Shown: positions 1-7,406, counted from the first letter of the stretch. The stretch: DNA of 17,631 bases from an uncultured Desulfobulbaceae bacterium (GCA_945787305.1 CALZIH010000094.1:1114-18744), one strand, 5' to 3'. Notes: generated from the sequence alone by a model not told the origin. Numbers and translations: made by a program.

Positions 1-290
1 GCGAGCTTGCTGTTGATCCCTCTCGTCTTGCCCAGGAAACAGCCTTAAAGGCCGATAAAGCCGACGTGACCGAGGAGATTGTCCGATTGCACAGCCATGT
101 TGAGCAGTTCGATCGATTTTTGTCCGGTGATGAACCCGCTGGTCGACGGCTTGATTTTCTCCTGCAGGAGTTTCTACGGGAAGTGAACACCTTGGCCTCA
201 AAAATCAGTAACGCCTCCATAGCCCATCTTGGGGTGGAGATGAAAAATGAGATCGAAAAACTTCGTGAGCAGGTCCAGAATATAGAATAA
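1..290 (+). CDS. yicC: YicC-family endoribonuclease, C-terminal part (5' end outside the window)
   Basis: The reading frame is already open at base 3 and runs to TAA at 288-290, giving about 95 C-terminal residues. They show the typical end of the YicC/DUF1732 family: an ALKADKADVTEEIVRLHSH-type helix, then GRRLDFLLQEFLREVNTL, and a final EIEKLREQVQNIE. The family (E. coli YicC, Bacillus YloC) has been described as a ribonuclease. The gene sits just upstream of remA and gmk, an order also seen in Firmicutes, which supports the call. No stop or frameshift is visible in the part seen. The start and N-terminal domain cannot be judged. Confidence 0.9.
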   Translation, partial: ELAVDPSRLAQETALKADKADVTEEIVRLHSHVEQFDRFLSGDEPAGRRLDFLLQEFLREVNTLASKISNASIAHLGVEMKNEIEKLREQVQNIE

Positions 291-293
291 ATA

Positions 294-429
294 CCTGAAT
301 CCGTGAGCCACTGCCGGACGCCCCGCAGGGCGAACAGGTGAAATTATCAAATCACCCACAAATCGTAATTTATTGCATAATATCTAACATATAAAAGAAA
401 AAACAATAGTTTTTCGTCACGGATTCAGG
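294..429. repeat. Perfect 13-bp inverted repeat bracketing the yicC-remA spacer
   Basis: The left arm, CCTGAATCCGTGA, is at 294-306, starting 3 nt after the yicC stop codon. The right arm, TCACGGATTCAGG, is at 417-429 and is its exact reverse complement; 110 nt lie between them. The right arm ends inside the likely remA ribosome binding site (AGGA 427-430, ATG 435). Between the arms are a small GC-rich hairpin (CGCCC 319-323 and GGGCG 328-332, loop CGCA) and an AT-rich stretch at about 340-415. There is no T-run after the small hairpin, so it is not a classical terminator. The repeat is certain. Whether it is an RNA switch or a small non-autonomous mobile element is inference. Confidence 0.75.
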
Positions 430-434
430 AACTC

Positions 435-734
435 ATGGAAAATAGACTTGTAAATATCGGATTCGGTAACGCCGTCAAGGTGAGCCGCATACTGGCGGTG
501 GTCAATCCCGGCTCCTCCCCGGTTCGAAAACTTAAAGATGACGCCCGCCGTGAAAAAAAATTGATCGATGTGACCGAAGGGAGACGGACTCGAGCCATTC
601 TCATCCTCGATTCGGGCCATCTTTTTCTCTCGTCCGTTCAACCCGAAACCATCTCTCAGCGACTGGTGCAATTGGATGAGGAACAGCGAAATCCGACGGC
701 TAAGTTGCATCAAAAAGAGGGTGAGCATGGCTGA
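435..734 (+). CDS. remA: RemA/DUF370 family regulatory protein
   Basis: This 99-residue protein matches the DUF370/RemA family across its core: RLVNIGFGNAVKVSRILAVV, an NPGSSPVRKL loop, LIDVTEGRRTRAILILDSGH and SSVQPETISQRL. In Bacillus subtilis RemA is a DNA-binding activator of biofilm matrix genes that forms ring-shaped oligomers. In Desulfobacterota its role is not established. The charged tail of roughly 15 residues after the core (EEQRNPTAKLHQKEG) looks longer than usual. The ATG at 435 is preceded by AGGA at 427-430. The last 8 bp overlap the gmk start, so the two are probably translationally coupled. The ribosome binding site lies in one arm of a 13-bp inverted repeat. Confidence 0.9.
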   Translation: MENRLVNIGFGNAVKVSRILAVVNPGSSPVRKLKDDARREKKLIDVTEGRRTRAILILDSGHLFLSSVQPETISQRLVQLDEEQRNPTAKLHQKEGEHG

Positions 735-1329
735 ACAAGGGTTACTTGTCGTTCTTTCTGCACCATCCGGTTGTGGTAAAACCACAATCTGTAGACGGGT
801 AATGGCGAACCTGCCCGGACTTAGGTTTTCCGTGTCGCATACGACCCGTGGTCCGCGATCAGGGGAAAAAGAGGGTCGGGAATATTTTTTTGTTGATCAG
901 CCGCAATTTCAAGCCTTGTGCGACCAAACACCTTCGGGATTTCTTGAGTGGGCGGAAGTCCATGGAAACTATTATGGCACGGCCCGGGAAGGGGTGGAAA
1001 ACCAGCAGGCCATGGGACTTGATGTTATTCTCGATATCGATGTGCAGGGAGCACGACAGGTTCGACAGGCAGCAGCAGCGGTGACCGTCTTTATTGCTCC
1101 ACCCTCGCTTACTGAGCTTGAGAGAAGGTTACGGGGACGAGGAACCGAGGATGCCGGGACAGTTGCTCTGCGCTTGGCCAATGCTGAACAGGAAATGCAG
1201 GCTGCAAGGGAGTATGATTACCTGATCGTCAATGATGTCCTGGATGAGGCGGTGGAAAGTCTGCGCAGCATCCTTATTGCCGAGCGTCTTCGCCATCGCA
1301 GAACCCTTGTAGGTAAGCGAGCCTTGTGA
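727..1329 (+). CDS. gmk: Guanylate kinase
   Basis: Phosphorylates GMP (or dGMP) to GDP with ATP, in the cytoplasm. The protein is 200 residues, normal for the family. It shows the P-loop APSGCGKTT at residues 12-20, the GMP-binding segment SHTTRGPRSGEKEGREYFFV, the EWAEVHGNYYGT motif, and LDIDVQGARQV in the kinase core. I place the start at ATG 727: AGAGGG at 716-721 is well spaced and the protein then begins MAEQGLLVVLSAPSG. A longer frame from 676 would add residues with no family match. It overlaps the remA stop by 8 bp. The usual partner rpoZ is not next door; rlmB follows after about 155 bp. Confidence 0.96.
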   Translation: MAEQGLLVVLSAPSGCGKTTICRRVMANLPGLRFSVSHTTRGPRSGEKEGREYFFVDQPQFQALCDQTPSGFLEWAEVHGNYYGTAREGVENQQAMGLDVILDIDVQGARQVRQAAAAVTVFIAPPSLTELERRLRGRGTEDAGTVALRLANAEQEMQAAREYDYLIVNDVLDEAVESLRSILIAERLRHRRTLVGKRAL

Positions 1330-1484
1330 GACTCCTGGTAACAGGGGGAGAAATCTATGCTTTAATCACGGTACAATTCCTGGTTGTTGCCCTGTCATAA
1401 GTAAAGAGAAGCAAGTTGAACTCCTTTTCAGGTAAGCCGAAGCTTGCCTCATATTCCTGATTCCTAACTTTGGGTCCCGATAGC

Positions 1485-2270
1485 ATGTCGCGCAAAGGAA
1501 AAAAAGTGCCGTCCGCTGGAAAGGTACAGCAACCCGAAGCTGATGACCTGGTATGGGGGATTAATCCAGTCCATGAAGCGTTGGCTGCCCGAAGTCTGAG
1601 CGAGATATCGATCTTGCAGGGAAAAGGTGGTCCCAGGATTCAGGAATTAGTTGATTTGGCCCGGCAAAATGGTGTTCGAATTCGCTTTGTTGAGCCCGGC
1701 CGCTTGGGAGTGTCGCCAGGCTGCCGACACCAAGGGGTGGTCGCTCGCAGGGCCGAAACCGTTTTTCTCTCCCTTGAGCAATTACTTGCCTCGTTACAAG
1801 AATCCTCAGAATCAAGGCTGCTGGTTCTTGATTCCATTCAGGATCCGAGAAATCTTGGTTCTGTATTACGCTCTGCCCTGGCAGCTGGTTTTCGCCACGT
1901 GATCCTTACCCGGGAACGGACAGCGCCTGTTTCCGGAACCGTGGCCCGTACCTCTGCCGGGGCTTTGGCCCATCTACAGCTATGCAGAGTTGTCAACCTG
2001 GCAGAAACCTTGAAAGAACTTCAGAATCAAGGATTCTGGATCTATGGCGCGGTACCACCGTCAACGGATGCCCAGTCTATTTATCAAACCGATTTCTCCG
2101 GTAAAACAGCCCTTGTTATCGGCAGTGAAGGCAAGGGGATCAGGCCGTTGGTGAAAAAGTACTGCGATCACCTGGTAACCATCCCCATGCAGGCTGATTT
2201 TGATTCCCTGAATGTGAGTGTTGCGGCTGCAATCATCATGTTTGAAATTGTTCGCTCGCTGGAACTGTAG
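1485..2270 (+). CDS. rlmB: 23S rRNA (guanosine-2'-O-)-methyltransferase RlmB (TrmH/SpoU family)
   Basis: SAM-dependent SPOUT methyltransferase; E. coli RlmB modifies G2251 of 23S rRNA. The 261-residue protein has an N-terminal substrate-binding domain starting WGINPVHEAL and the three trefoil-knot motifs: DPRNLGS near residues 120-126, IGSEGKGI near 212-219, and SLNVSVAAAI near 241-250. ATG 1485 is chosen, followed by a basic stretch (MSRKGKKV). A TTG at 1470 would add five residues, and neither start has a clear Shine-Dalgarno sequence. The 155-bp spacer from gmk (1330-1484) contains no gene I can support and no convincing terminator. The gene converges on the S1-domain gene with only 6 bp between stop codons. 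Other TrmH-group targets cannot be excluded. Confidence 0.88.
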   Translation: MSRKGKKVPSAGKVQQPEADDLVWGINPVHEALAARSLSEISILQGKGGPRIQELVDLARQNGVRIRFVEPGRLGVSPGCRHQGVVARRAETVFLSLEQLLASLQESSESRLLVLDSIQDPRNLGSVLRSALAAGFRHVILTRERTAPVSGTVARTSAGALAHLQLCRVVNLAETLKELQNQGFWIYGAVPPSTDAQSIYQTDFSGKTALVIGSEGKGIRPLVKKYCDHLVTIPMQADFDSLNVSVAAAIIMFEIVRSLEL

Positions 2271-2276
2271 TTCGGG

Positions 2277-3383
2277 CTATTCTTTTTTCTTACCCCCCAA
2301 CTGGGCCTGGAGCAGATCACCCAGGGTGCCCATGGACTTGGGCTGTTCGGCCTGCGGCGGAGGAGTGTATGCTTCTTCCTTGGTCGTGTCGCCTTCTTTC
2401 TTGTAGTCTTCCGGAATAAGGGAGATACGGTTTTTGTTGATCCTGCGCCCTGAGCCAATTTTGGAAATGTGGAGTAAACCGTCGACGCCGGGCTCCAAAG
2501 AGATAAAGGCACCAAAGGTGGTCAGCCTTGAGACCGTTCCCTGGCGGATGGAACCGGGTGGATAGTTTTCTTCAACTCTGGTCCAGGGGTTCTCGGTTGT
2601 TTCCCTGAGACTGAGAGAAATGCGGTCGTTATCCCAATCCAGACGTTTGATAATAACCTCCACCTGCTGATCGCGACTGAGGATATCCTCAACCCGATCA
2701 GTCTGTCCCCAGGCCAACTCCGAGATGGGAATCAGTCCATCTACGCCGCCTAGATCAACAAAGGCCCCGAAATCACGAATCGAGGTAACCGTCCCGGAAA
2801 CCCGCATGCCTTCCTCAAGGGTCTGTTCCAGTTCCTGGCGCTGTTCCTGACGTTGTTCTTCGAGAACGGCTCGAGAAGAAAGGATGATATTCCTGCCCTT
2901 ATTGCCGAACTCCATGACCTTAAAAGGCAGACTCTTTTCAATATACTCTTCGGGGTCTTCTATTCTACGAATATCCATTTGCGAGTAGGGGCAGAAGCCA
3001 CGCTGCCCGGCCACTTTGATTTCAAAACCGCCTTTGATTTCTTTTGTGACCCTGCCTTCCACCGGAATGCCGGCGTGATAGGCATCTTCAATTTCCTGTA
3101 GTGACGCCTGTCCAGTGCCGAGTTGTGTGGTAAAGGCCATTTCTCCGCCGCGCTGGGCAACGAAAAAGACCTTGATAGGATCGCCGATGTTAAGCGTACA
3201 ATTCCCTTCATCATCTAAAAATTCGGCAAGTTTCAGTACACCTTCACTCTTACCGCCGATATCGAGGAAAATGTTTTCCCCACTGATTGCGGCGGCCACT
3301 GCTTCGATCCGGTCGCCAGGCTGAAGCTTTTTCTTGTTCACGGTTTTTTCCTGAAACAGGTCTTCGAATCGTTCTTCAGTCAT
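2277..3383 (-). CDS. S1 RNA-binding repeat protein (four S1 domains, the last shortened)
   Basis: A 368-residue protein built of S1 (OB-fold) RNA-binding repeats at about 22-88, 106-172, 192-260 and 277-323. The third is a textbook repeat (GMRVSGTVTSIRDFGAFVDL ... DGLIPISELAWG ... NDRISLSL). The fourth starts normally (GTVSRLTTFGAFISLEPGVD, then GLLHISKIGSG) but passes directly from GRRIN to KNRISLIPEDY. About 20 residues of the barrel seem to be absent. The C-terminus is proline- and charge-rich and ends GGKKKE. It resembles ribosomal protein S1 but is shorter than the six-repeat form, so I do not call it rpsA. The ATG at 3383 has no obvious Shine-Dalgarno sequence. It is the last gene of a leftward run, 45 bp after the phosphoesterase. 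Confidence 0.85.
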   Translation of the reverse strand: MTEERFEDLFQEKTVNKKKLQPGDRIEAVAAAISGENIFLDIGGKSEGVLKLAEFLDDEGNCTLNIGDPIKVFFVAQRGGEMAFTTQLGTGQASLQEIEDAYHAGIPVEGRVTKEIKGGFEIKVAGQRGFCPYSQMDIRRIEDPEEYIEKSLPFKVMEFGNKGRNIILSSRAVLEEQRQEQRQELEQTLEEGMRVSGTVTSIRDFGAFVDLGGVDGLIPISELAWGQTDRVEDILSRDQQVEVIIKRLDWDNDRISLSLRETTENPWTRVEENYPPGSIRQGTVSRLTTFGAFISLEPGVDGLLHISKIGSGRRINKNRISLIPEDYKKEGDTTKEEAYTPPPQAEQPKSMGTLGDLLQAQLGGKKKE

Positions 3384-3428
3384 GATGTTATGTAAGGTTG
3401 AAGGGATAGGTTCATTTTTTATGTTTGG

Positions 3429-3941
3429 TCATTCAATAACAAGCAGCTCGCCGACAAGCACTCGTTCAGAGGAGCGGTCGTTCGTTTCAAAGAGGATAAA
3501 TCCAGGGTATTCCTCCTTGCCAAGGAGGTCTCCGGGGTTGATCAATACACAGTCGCCGATATGTTCCACGCCTGGGCGGTGATTATGGCCGCAGCAGACG
3601 ATATCGAACTGTCCGCTTGCAGCAAGACCTCGTGCCAGGGACGGATAATGGTGAAAGCCAATCCGCAATCCGTCTGCTTCCAGGCGTCCCTCGATGCCAT
3701 GGTGATGTATGCGGCGGAACTCCCTGCCGCAGCGGGAGGAGATCAGGTGTTGATCCCCAACGTTGTTTCCATAAATAAGATGGATCCGGCCATGGAAACG
3801 ATCTAAATACGGCAGCATGAAAGGAGAAATCAGGTCACCGCAGTGAATCAGTATCTCAGCCTTGGCTTCATTGGCCAGGTTAACGGCACGAGCAAGGTTT
3901 GGAATATGATCATGGCTATCTGAAAGAATGGCGATTTTCAT
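3429..3941 (-). CDS. YfcE/MJ0936-type metallophosphoesterase
   Basis: A 170-residue single-domain calcineurin-like phosphodiesterase. All the family metal-binding motifs are present in order: DSH at residues 8-10, GD at 35-36 (HCGDLIS), GN at 58-59 (YGNNVGD), HH at 97-98 and GHNH at 118-121 (CCGHNHRPGV), followed by LINPGDL. Members hydrolyse phosphodiesters in vitro with divalent metals; the natural substrate is usually unknown, and nothing here fixes it. The start ATG 3941 gives the canonical MKIAILSDSH N-terminus. It lies 43 bp downstream of the radical SAM gene and 45 bp upstream of the S1-domain gene on the same strand, so it is probably cotranscribed. Confidence 0.9.
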   Translation of the reverse strand: MKIAILSDSHDHIPNLARAVNLANEAKAEILIHCGDLISPFMLPYLDRFHGRIHLIYGNNVGDQHLISSRCGREFRRIHHHGIEGRLEADGLRIGFHHYPSLARGLAASGQFDIVCCGHNHRPGVEHIGDCVLINPGDLLGKEEYPGFILFETNDRSSERVLVGELLVIE

Positions 3942-3984
3942 GGGCTATGCAGATCGAAATGTGGGATTGGATTGCAATGATTCG

Positions 3985-5766
3985 TTATTTCTCTTTGATT
4001 GCCAATGCAAGGCAATGGGTTGTATCACAGTACATGAGGTGTTTATTTTTGAGGTCTTTTAAAAAGGTTATCATTTGCCCTTCTTTAATCGTCTTGAAGC
4101 GCTGCAGCAACTCCTTTCTTGAGACCGGTTGCTCGCAAGCCAGGTAAATATTTCGTGATAGTCCTTTCAGTCGGTGATGGAGGGTAGATTGGTTGGGGCG
4201 TTCCTGGCGCAGGAGAAGAAAGCTTTCGCCCTCACGGTAGCTTAAAGCTGGTTTGTCGGTACTGGAGCGATCCCTGTGGAACTGCTCCCAGGCAGCGATC
4301 TTTTTTCGGACCGGCTGCCAACGTTTTCGTTGCTCAATTCGGTCACCGCTGTAGCCTTTTATCAACAGGTCCAAGCCTGCAAGAAGCTCTGTCGGAAAGA
4401 GAAGTCGATTGTTGGGGTGATGGGTTGTTGCGCGAATGCCAAACTTTGACGGCTGGCTATGGACCGGAGAGCCCTGGCCGAGAAAAAAACTTGCCGCCTT
4501 TAGCGGACGGTAGCTGAACACAGCGTCGAGGGCGGCAAGCGTATGGTTGACATCCTGGTCTGTTGAGCCGGGAAATTCAAGGATCAGGTTACCGTCCAGC
4601 TGAATACCTGCTGCAGCGCTACATTTCATCGCCGCTATATTTTCAATGACCGTTGTCCCTTTTTTCATGCGGGATAACAGGGGATCGGACAGGGCTTCAA
4701 TTCCCACCTGGATGGAGCGCAGGCCTCCATTTGTATATATCCTACATTCCTCGGTGGATTTTGGTATCCGTATTTCGGCAAAAAACTGAAAACCTCCTGG
4801 ATGTTCCGCAGTTTGTTGAAAAAAATGCTTGGCCTCCTGTGGTGGCAAGGCGTTATCGGTAAAGAAATAATCCAGGCATTGGTGACGATTGGTAAGATGT
4901 TTCACCTCGGCCAGCATTTTTTCATTAGTTTTATACCGATATCCGCACCACTGCAGATTGAGATTGCAGAAACTGCATTTGTTCCACCAGCAGCCCCGCG
5001 AAAACTCTATGGGGAGTTCAGGAATAAAGGATAGAGGAAGTGTGGCGAGTTCCTGAAAATATTCGTCATAGTCAGGTGTCGGCAGAGTGTCAAGATCACT
5101 TTTCTCATCGTTTTGTAGAGAAAACGATGTTGCATCGCCTTGTTGTCGACGCAAGATATTTTTATCGGGAAAAGGACCCTGTTGGTCAAGGTGATTGACA
5201 AGCGCGGCCAGTGGTCGTTCGCCTTCTCCTGTGAGGATGAAATCGATATCCGAAAAGGTCTGTAACAGGCTGGTTCCGACTGCGGGTGTGCATGTGGAGC
5301 CGCCAAACAGAATGGGCAGGTCGGGATAGAGGTTTTTTATTTTTTGAGCCGCATACAGCGAGGGGATTAACTGGCTGAAGCAGATGGAGAGGCCAAGCAG
5401 GTCGCAATCAGAAAAGTCGCGATCGTGCAGCCAGCTGTGTAAATGTTGTTCAAGCTGGTTGGTTAATGTGTCAAACCGTTTGGGATTATTTTTACCGCCA
5501 GGCAGTTCTCTGTCAAAGAGTTTTTTTGCTTGCTCACTGTTTTCGGGAAAGAGCAGGCCGCTGTAGAGTGCCTCGCCGGCCCAGGGGTTTTCCGAGATTA
5601 ACCTGTACTCTTGCAGGCCAATGGCTTGTGCTGCCGACAGGTAAGGATGGTGGGTGTCAACGTTGAGGTTGGGAAACTGTTCTGCAAGAGAGGCTTTCAG
5701 GGCCCCGAGCTGAACGGATGGGCGATTGAAGATTGCCCAGGGCATGGATACAAGCGAGATTCGCAT
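3985..5766 (-). CDS. B12-binding radical SAM protein, RiPP-maturation C-methyltransferase type
   Basis: A 593-residue protein. The N-terminus (MRISLVSMPWAIFNRPSVQL) and an ILFGGSTC ... DFILTGEGERPL segment near 152-186 look like a cobalamin-binding domain. A PTPDYDEYF linker is at 229-237. The radical SAM domain follows, with the cluster motif RGCWWNKCSFCNLN: cysteines 259, 264 and 267, spaced C-x4-C-x2-C, where C-x3-C-x2-C is standard. Later segments (GLRSIQVGIEALS, LDGNLILEFPGST) fit the SAM barrel. The C-terminal ~80 residues (HHRLKGLSRNIYLACE onward) resemble the tail of RiPP-maturation radical SAM proteins and perhaps a peptide-binding winged helix. A well-placed AAGGA precedes ATG 5766. 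It follows lolA by 5 bp. No precursor peptide gene is visible. Substrate unknown. Confidence 0.8.
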   Translation of the reverse strand: MRISLVSMPWAIFNRPSVQLGALKASLAEQFPNLNVDTHHPYLSAAQAIGLQEYRLISENPWAGEALYSGLLFPENSEQAKKLFDRELPGGKNNPKRFDTLTNQLEQHLHSWLHDRDFSDCDLLGLSICFSQLIPSLYAAQKIKNLYPDLPILFGGSTCTPAVGTSLLQTFSDIDFILTGEGERPLAALVNHLDQQGPFPDKNILRRQQGDATSFSLQNDEKSDLDTLPTPDYDEYFQELATLPLSFIPELPIEFSRGCWWNKCSFCNLNLQWCGYRYKTNEKMLAEVKHLTNRHQCLDYFFTDNALPPQEAKHFFQQTAEHPGGFQFFAEIRIPKSTEECRIYTNGGLRSIQVGIEALSDPLLSRMKKGTTVIENIAAMKCSAAAGIQLDGNLILEFPGSTDQDVNHTLAALDAVFSYRPLKAASFFLGQGSPVHSQPSKFGIRATTHHPNNRLLFPTELLAGLDLLIKGYSGDRIEQRKRWQPVRKKIAAWEQFHRDRSSTDKPALSYREGESFLLLRQERPNQSTLHHRLKGLSRNIYLACEQPVSRKELLQRFKTIKEGQMITFLKDLKNKHLMYCDTTHCLALAIKEK

Positions 5767-5771
5767 AGTCC

Positions 5772-6473
5772 TTATTGGGTGATGATTTCCGTATCCGGCG
5801 GTAGGGCAAGGTTGAGAATCGCCTGACGTTGTTTTTGATCGGCAGCATCTACGGTGTTGGATTGGATATTGGTAAAGGTTAATTCGGTTATGGAGTCGAA
5901 ATGGTCTTCAAGGATGAGTCGATGGATGAGGAGCTCTTTGTCAAACCAGAGCTGGACTGCTTTGATCTGGGGGTGAGGGGCGCGCGGAATGAGTCGAAGT
6001 GCTGTAAGCGGAGTCTGTGGCAGGGAAAAACCGTAACGTCCTTCCGGGGCGACGGCAACAAAGTCATCGCTTAGGTTTCTGTGGCCGGAAAAAAAGGCAT
6101 AGGTAATGTCGGCATTGAGTTCTGAAGCTGAAGTAACGATCAGCTGTCGATCCTTTTCCGTGTAGATGGAGAGCTTTTCACCATCATTGAGAATGACCTG
6201 CGGGTCAGGTACGGTATAGTTCCAGCGCATTATCCCTGGTTTTTTGGGGTCCGTCGTCCTGACAAAGACAGCATTTCCTTTACCGGAACGGTTTCGCAGT
6301 CCGGTTCGAGTCAATTGGTCAAAGTCAAAGCTTAAACTGCTCAGCTGGCGATAGGATTGTTGCAGTTGAAGAAGTTGTTGCTCAGGTACAGGTGTCTCAG
6401 CTTTGCAGATTTCCGAGAACGGGATAAAAATAAAGAACAACAGAACAAGGTTGATGAAATGATAATTACGCAT
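5772..6473 (-). CDS. lolA: LolA-like outer-membrane lipoprotein carrier protein
   Basis: A periplasmic carrier that shuttles lipoproteins from the LolCDE complex to the outer membrane. The 233-residue protein begins with a Sec signal peptide: MRNYHF, a hydrophobic core LVLLFFIFIPF, and a likely cut after the KA of EICKAETP. The mature part shows the LolA pattern: SLSFDFDQ near the start, then an IMRWNYTVPDPQVILNDGEK segment, SIYTEKDRQL, and LRLIPRAP. I choose ATG 6473, which gives a proper signal sequence; the frame is open to 6503 but that would put ten polar residues in front. It overlaps the murI stop by 8 bp, which suggests translational coupling. No LolB or LolCDE gene is in the window. 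A different LolA/LppX-fold protein cannot be ruled out. Confidence 0.8.
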   Translation of the reverse strand: MRNYHFINLVLLFFIFIPFSEICKAETPVPEQQLLQLQQSYRQLSSLSFDFDQLTRTGLRNRSGKGNAVFVRTTDPKKPGIMRWNYTVPDPQVILNDGEKLSIYTEKDRQLIVTSASELNADITYAFFSGHRNLSDDFVAVAPEGRYGFSLPQTPLTALRLIPRAPHPQIKAVQLWFDKELLIHRLILEDHFDSITELTFTNIQSNTVDAADQKQRQAILNLALPPDTEIITQ

Positions 6474-7254
6474 TTGCTTTTTTGAGTGTAATAGGGCGGC
6501 CAAAGATTTTTGCCGCCAGTTGATGAGCTGTTTCTGTCAGGTCGGAGACAAAGAAGCGACTTTCTTTTTCGGGGTCATGCAACTGACTTGCAAGATCAGG
6601 GTGGGTATCAAGAAACGAGCGAACTGATCGTGCGGCTTCTATCGAAGAATCAATGAGTTGTACTCTCCGACCAATGCGAGGGCCAATCAGGTGCTTAAGT
6701 AGGGGGTAATGGGTACAGCCGAGGACCAGGGTGTCTATTTGTCGGGTGCGCAAGGGGTGAAGGTATCTGCGAACAATCATCTTGGTCTCTTGTTTTCCGA
6801 GCCATCCCTCTTCCACCAAGGGAACCAGGAGTGGACAAGGGTGGCTGATTACCCGGGTTCCCGGTCGCTCTTGATTGATACCCTGTTCGTAAATTCCACT
6901 TTTTATGGTGGCCCGGGTGCCGATTATGCCTATCCTTCCGTTTTTGCTAATGATTGCTGCTCGTTTTACTGCAGGTGTAATGACATCGAGGATTGGTACT
7001 TTATACTGTTTTTGCAGGGTCGGCAAGGCTGCGCTGGCCGCTGAATTGCAGGCAATGACGATTAGCTTGGCCCGGTGTTCCAGTAGAAAATCGGTATTAC
7101 TAGCGGAATATTTTTTTATTGTTTCCGAACTTTTGGATCCGTATGGCGTTCGAGCGATATCGCCAAAATAGACCAGGGGATAGCCCGGACATCGTTGTTC
7201 GATGGCACGCGCTACAGTCATGCCGCCAACACCGGAATCAAAAATGCCAATCAT
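6466..7254 (-). CDS. murI: Glutamate racemase
   Basis: Interconverts L- and D-glutamate, supplying D-Glu for peptidoglycan, in the cytoplasm. The 262-residue protein has the family signatures: FDSGVGG at residues 5-11, the catalytic cysteine C69 in VIACNSAAS, RTPYGSKS near 35-42, and the second catalytic cysteine C180 in VLGCTHYPLL. ATG 7254 gives the standard MIGIFDSGVGG N-terminus. There is no clear Shine-Dalgarno sequence upstream, and the frame stays open for about 35 codons further up without a usual start codon. It is first in a leftward run with lolA (8-bp overlap), the radical SAM gene, the phosphoesterase and the S1-domain gene. I found no convincing promoter in the 152-bp spacer to mucR. 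Confidence 0.95.
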   Translation of the reverse strand: MIGIFDSGVGGMTVARAIEQRCPGYPLVYFGDIARTPYGSKSSETIKKYSASNTDFLLEHRAKLIVIACNSAASAALPTLQKQYKVPILDVITPAVKRAAIISKNGRIGIIGTRATIKSGIYEQGINQERPGTRVISHPCPLLVPLVEEGWLGKQETKMIVRRYLHPLRTRQIDTLVLGCTHYPLLKHLIGPRIGRRVQLIDSSIEAARSVRSFLDTHPDLASQLHDPEKESRFFVSDLTETAHQLAAKIFGRPITLKKANA

Positions 7255-7362
7255 AGGAGAGTCATCAGGGATAACCTTGGCCTCGTGAAGAACTTTGCTA
7301 TAGCGTTGAAGCGTACTTTCGTCATGCTCAGGGGGGGACGGACGGGATGGCTAAAAGAAATT

Positions 7363-7389
7363 CCGGGACAGGCCCTGGGGTTGTCCCGG
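7363..7389 (-). terminator. Candidate Rho-independent terminator of the mucR-type gene
   Basis: A perfect 8-bp stem: CCGGGACA at 7363-7370 pairs with TGTCCCGG at 7382-7389, with an 11-nt loop. On the minus strand the hairpin starts 17 nt after the mucR stop and is followed by AATTTCTTTTAG. The T-tract is interrupted, so termination may be moderate. Its position between mucR and murI fits separation of the two units. Confidence 0.6.
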
Positions 7390-7406
7390 CGGTGCTTGCT
7401 GGATGG

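Noticed and set aside
319..332. CGCCC-CGCA-GGGCG hairpin after yicC as a terminator
   Set aside because: Only 5 bp of stem and no T-run on either side; kept only as part of the inverted-repeat unit.
417..785. 122-codon frame on the minus strand over remA and gmk
   Set aside because: It lies antisense to two well-recognised genes, has no family features and is best explained as a shadow of their codon pattern.
2277..3383. Calling this gene rpsA (ribosomal protein S1)
   Set aside because: Four repeats with a shortened last one, not the six of the standard Gram-negative S1. A separate full-length rpsA probably exists elsewhere.
6296..6312. GGTTCGAGTC, which looks like a tRNA T-arm sequence
   Set aside because: It lies inside the lolA coding frame, and no anticodon or acceptor arm can be built around it.
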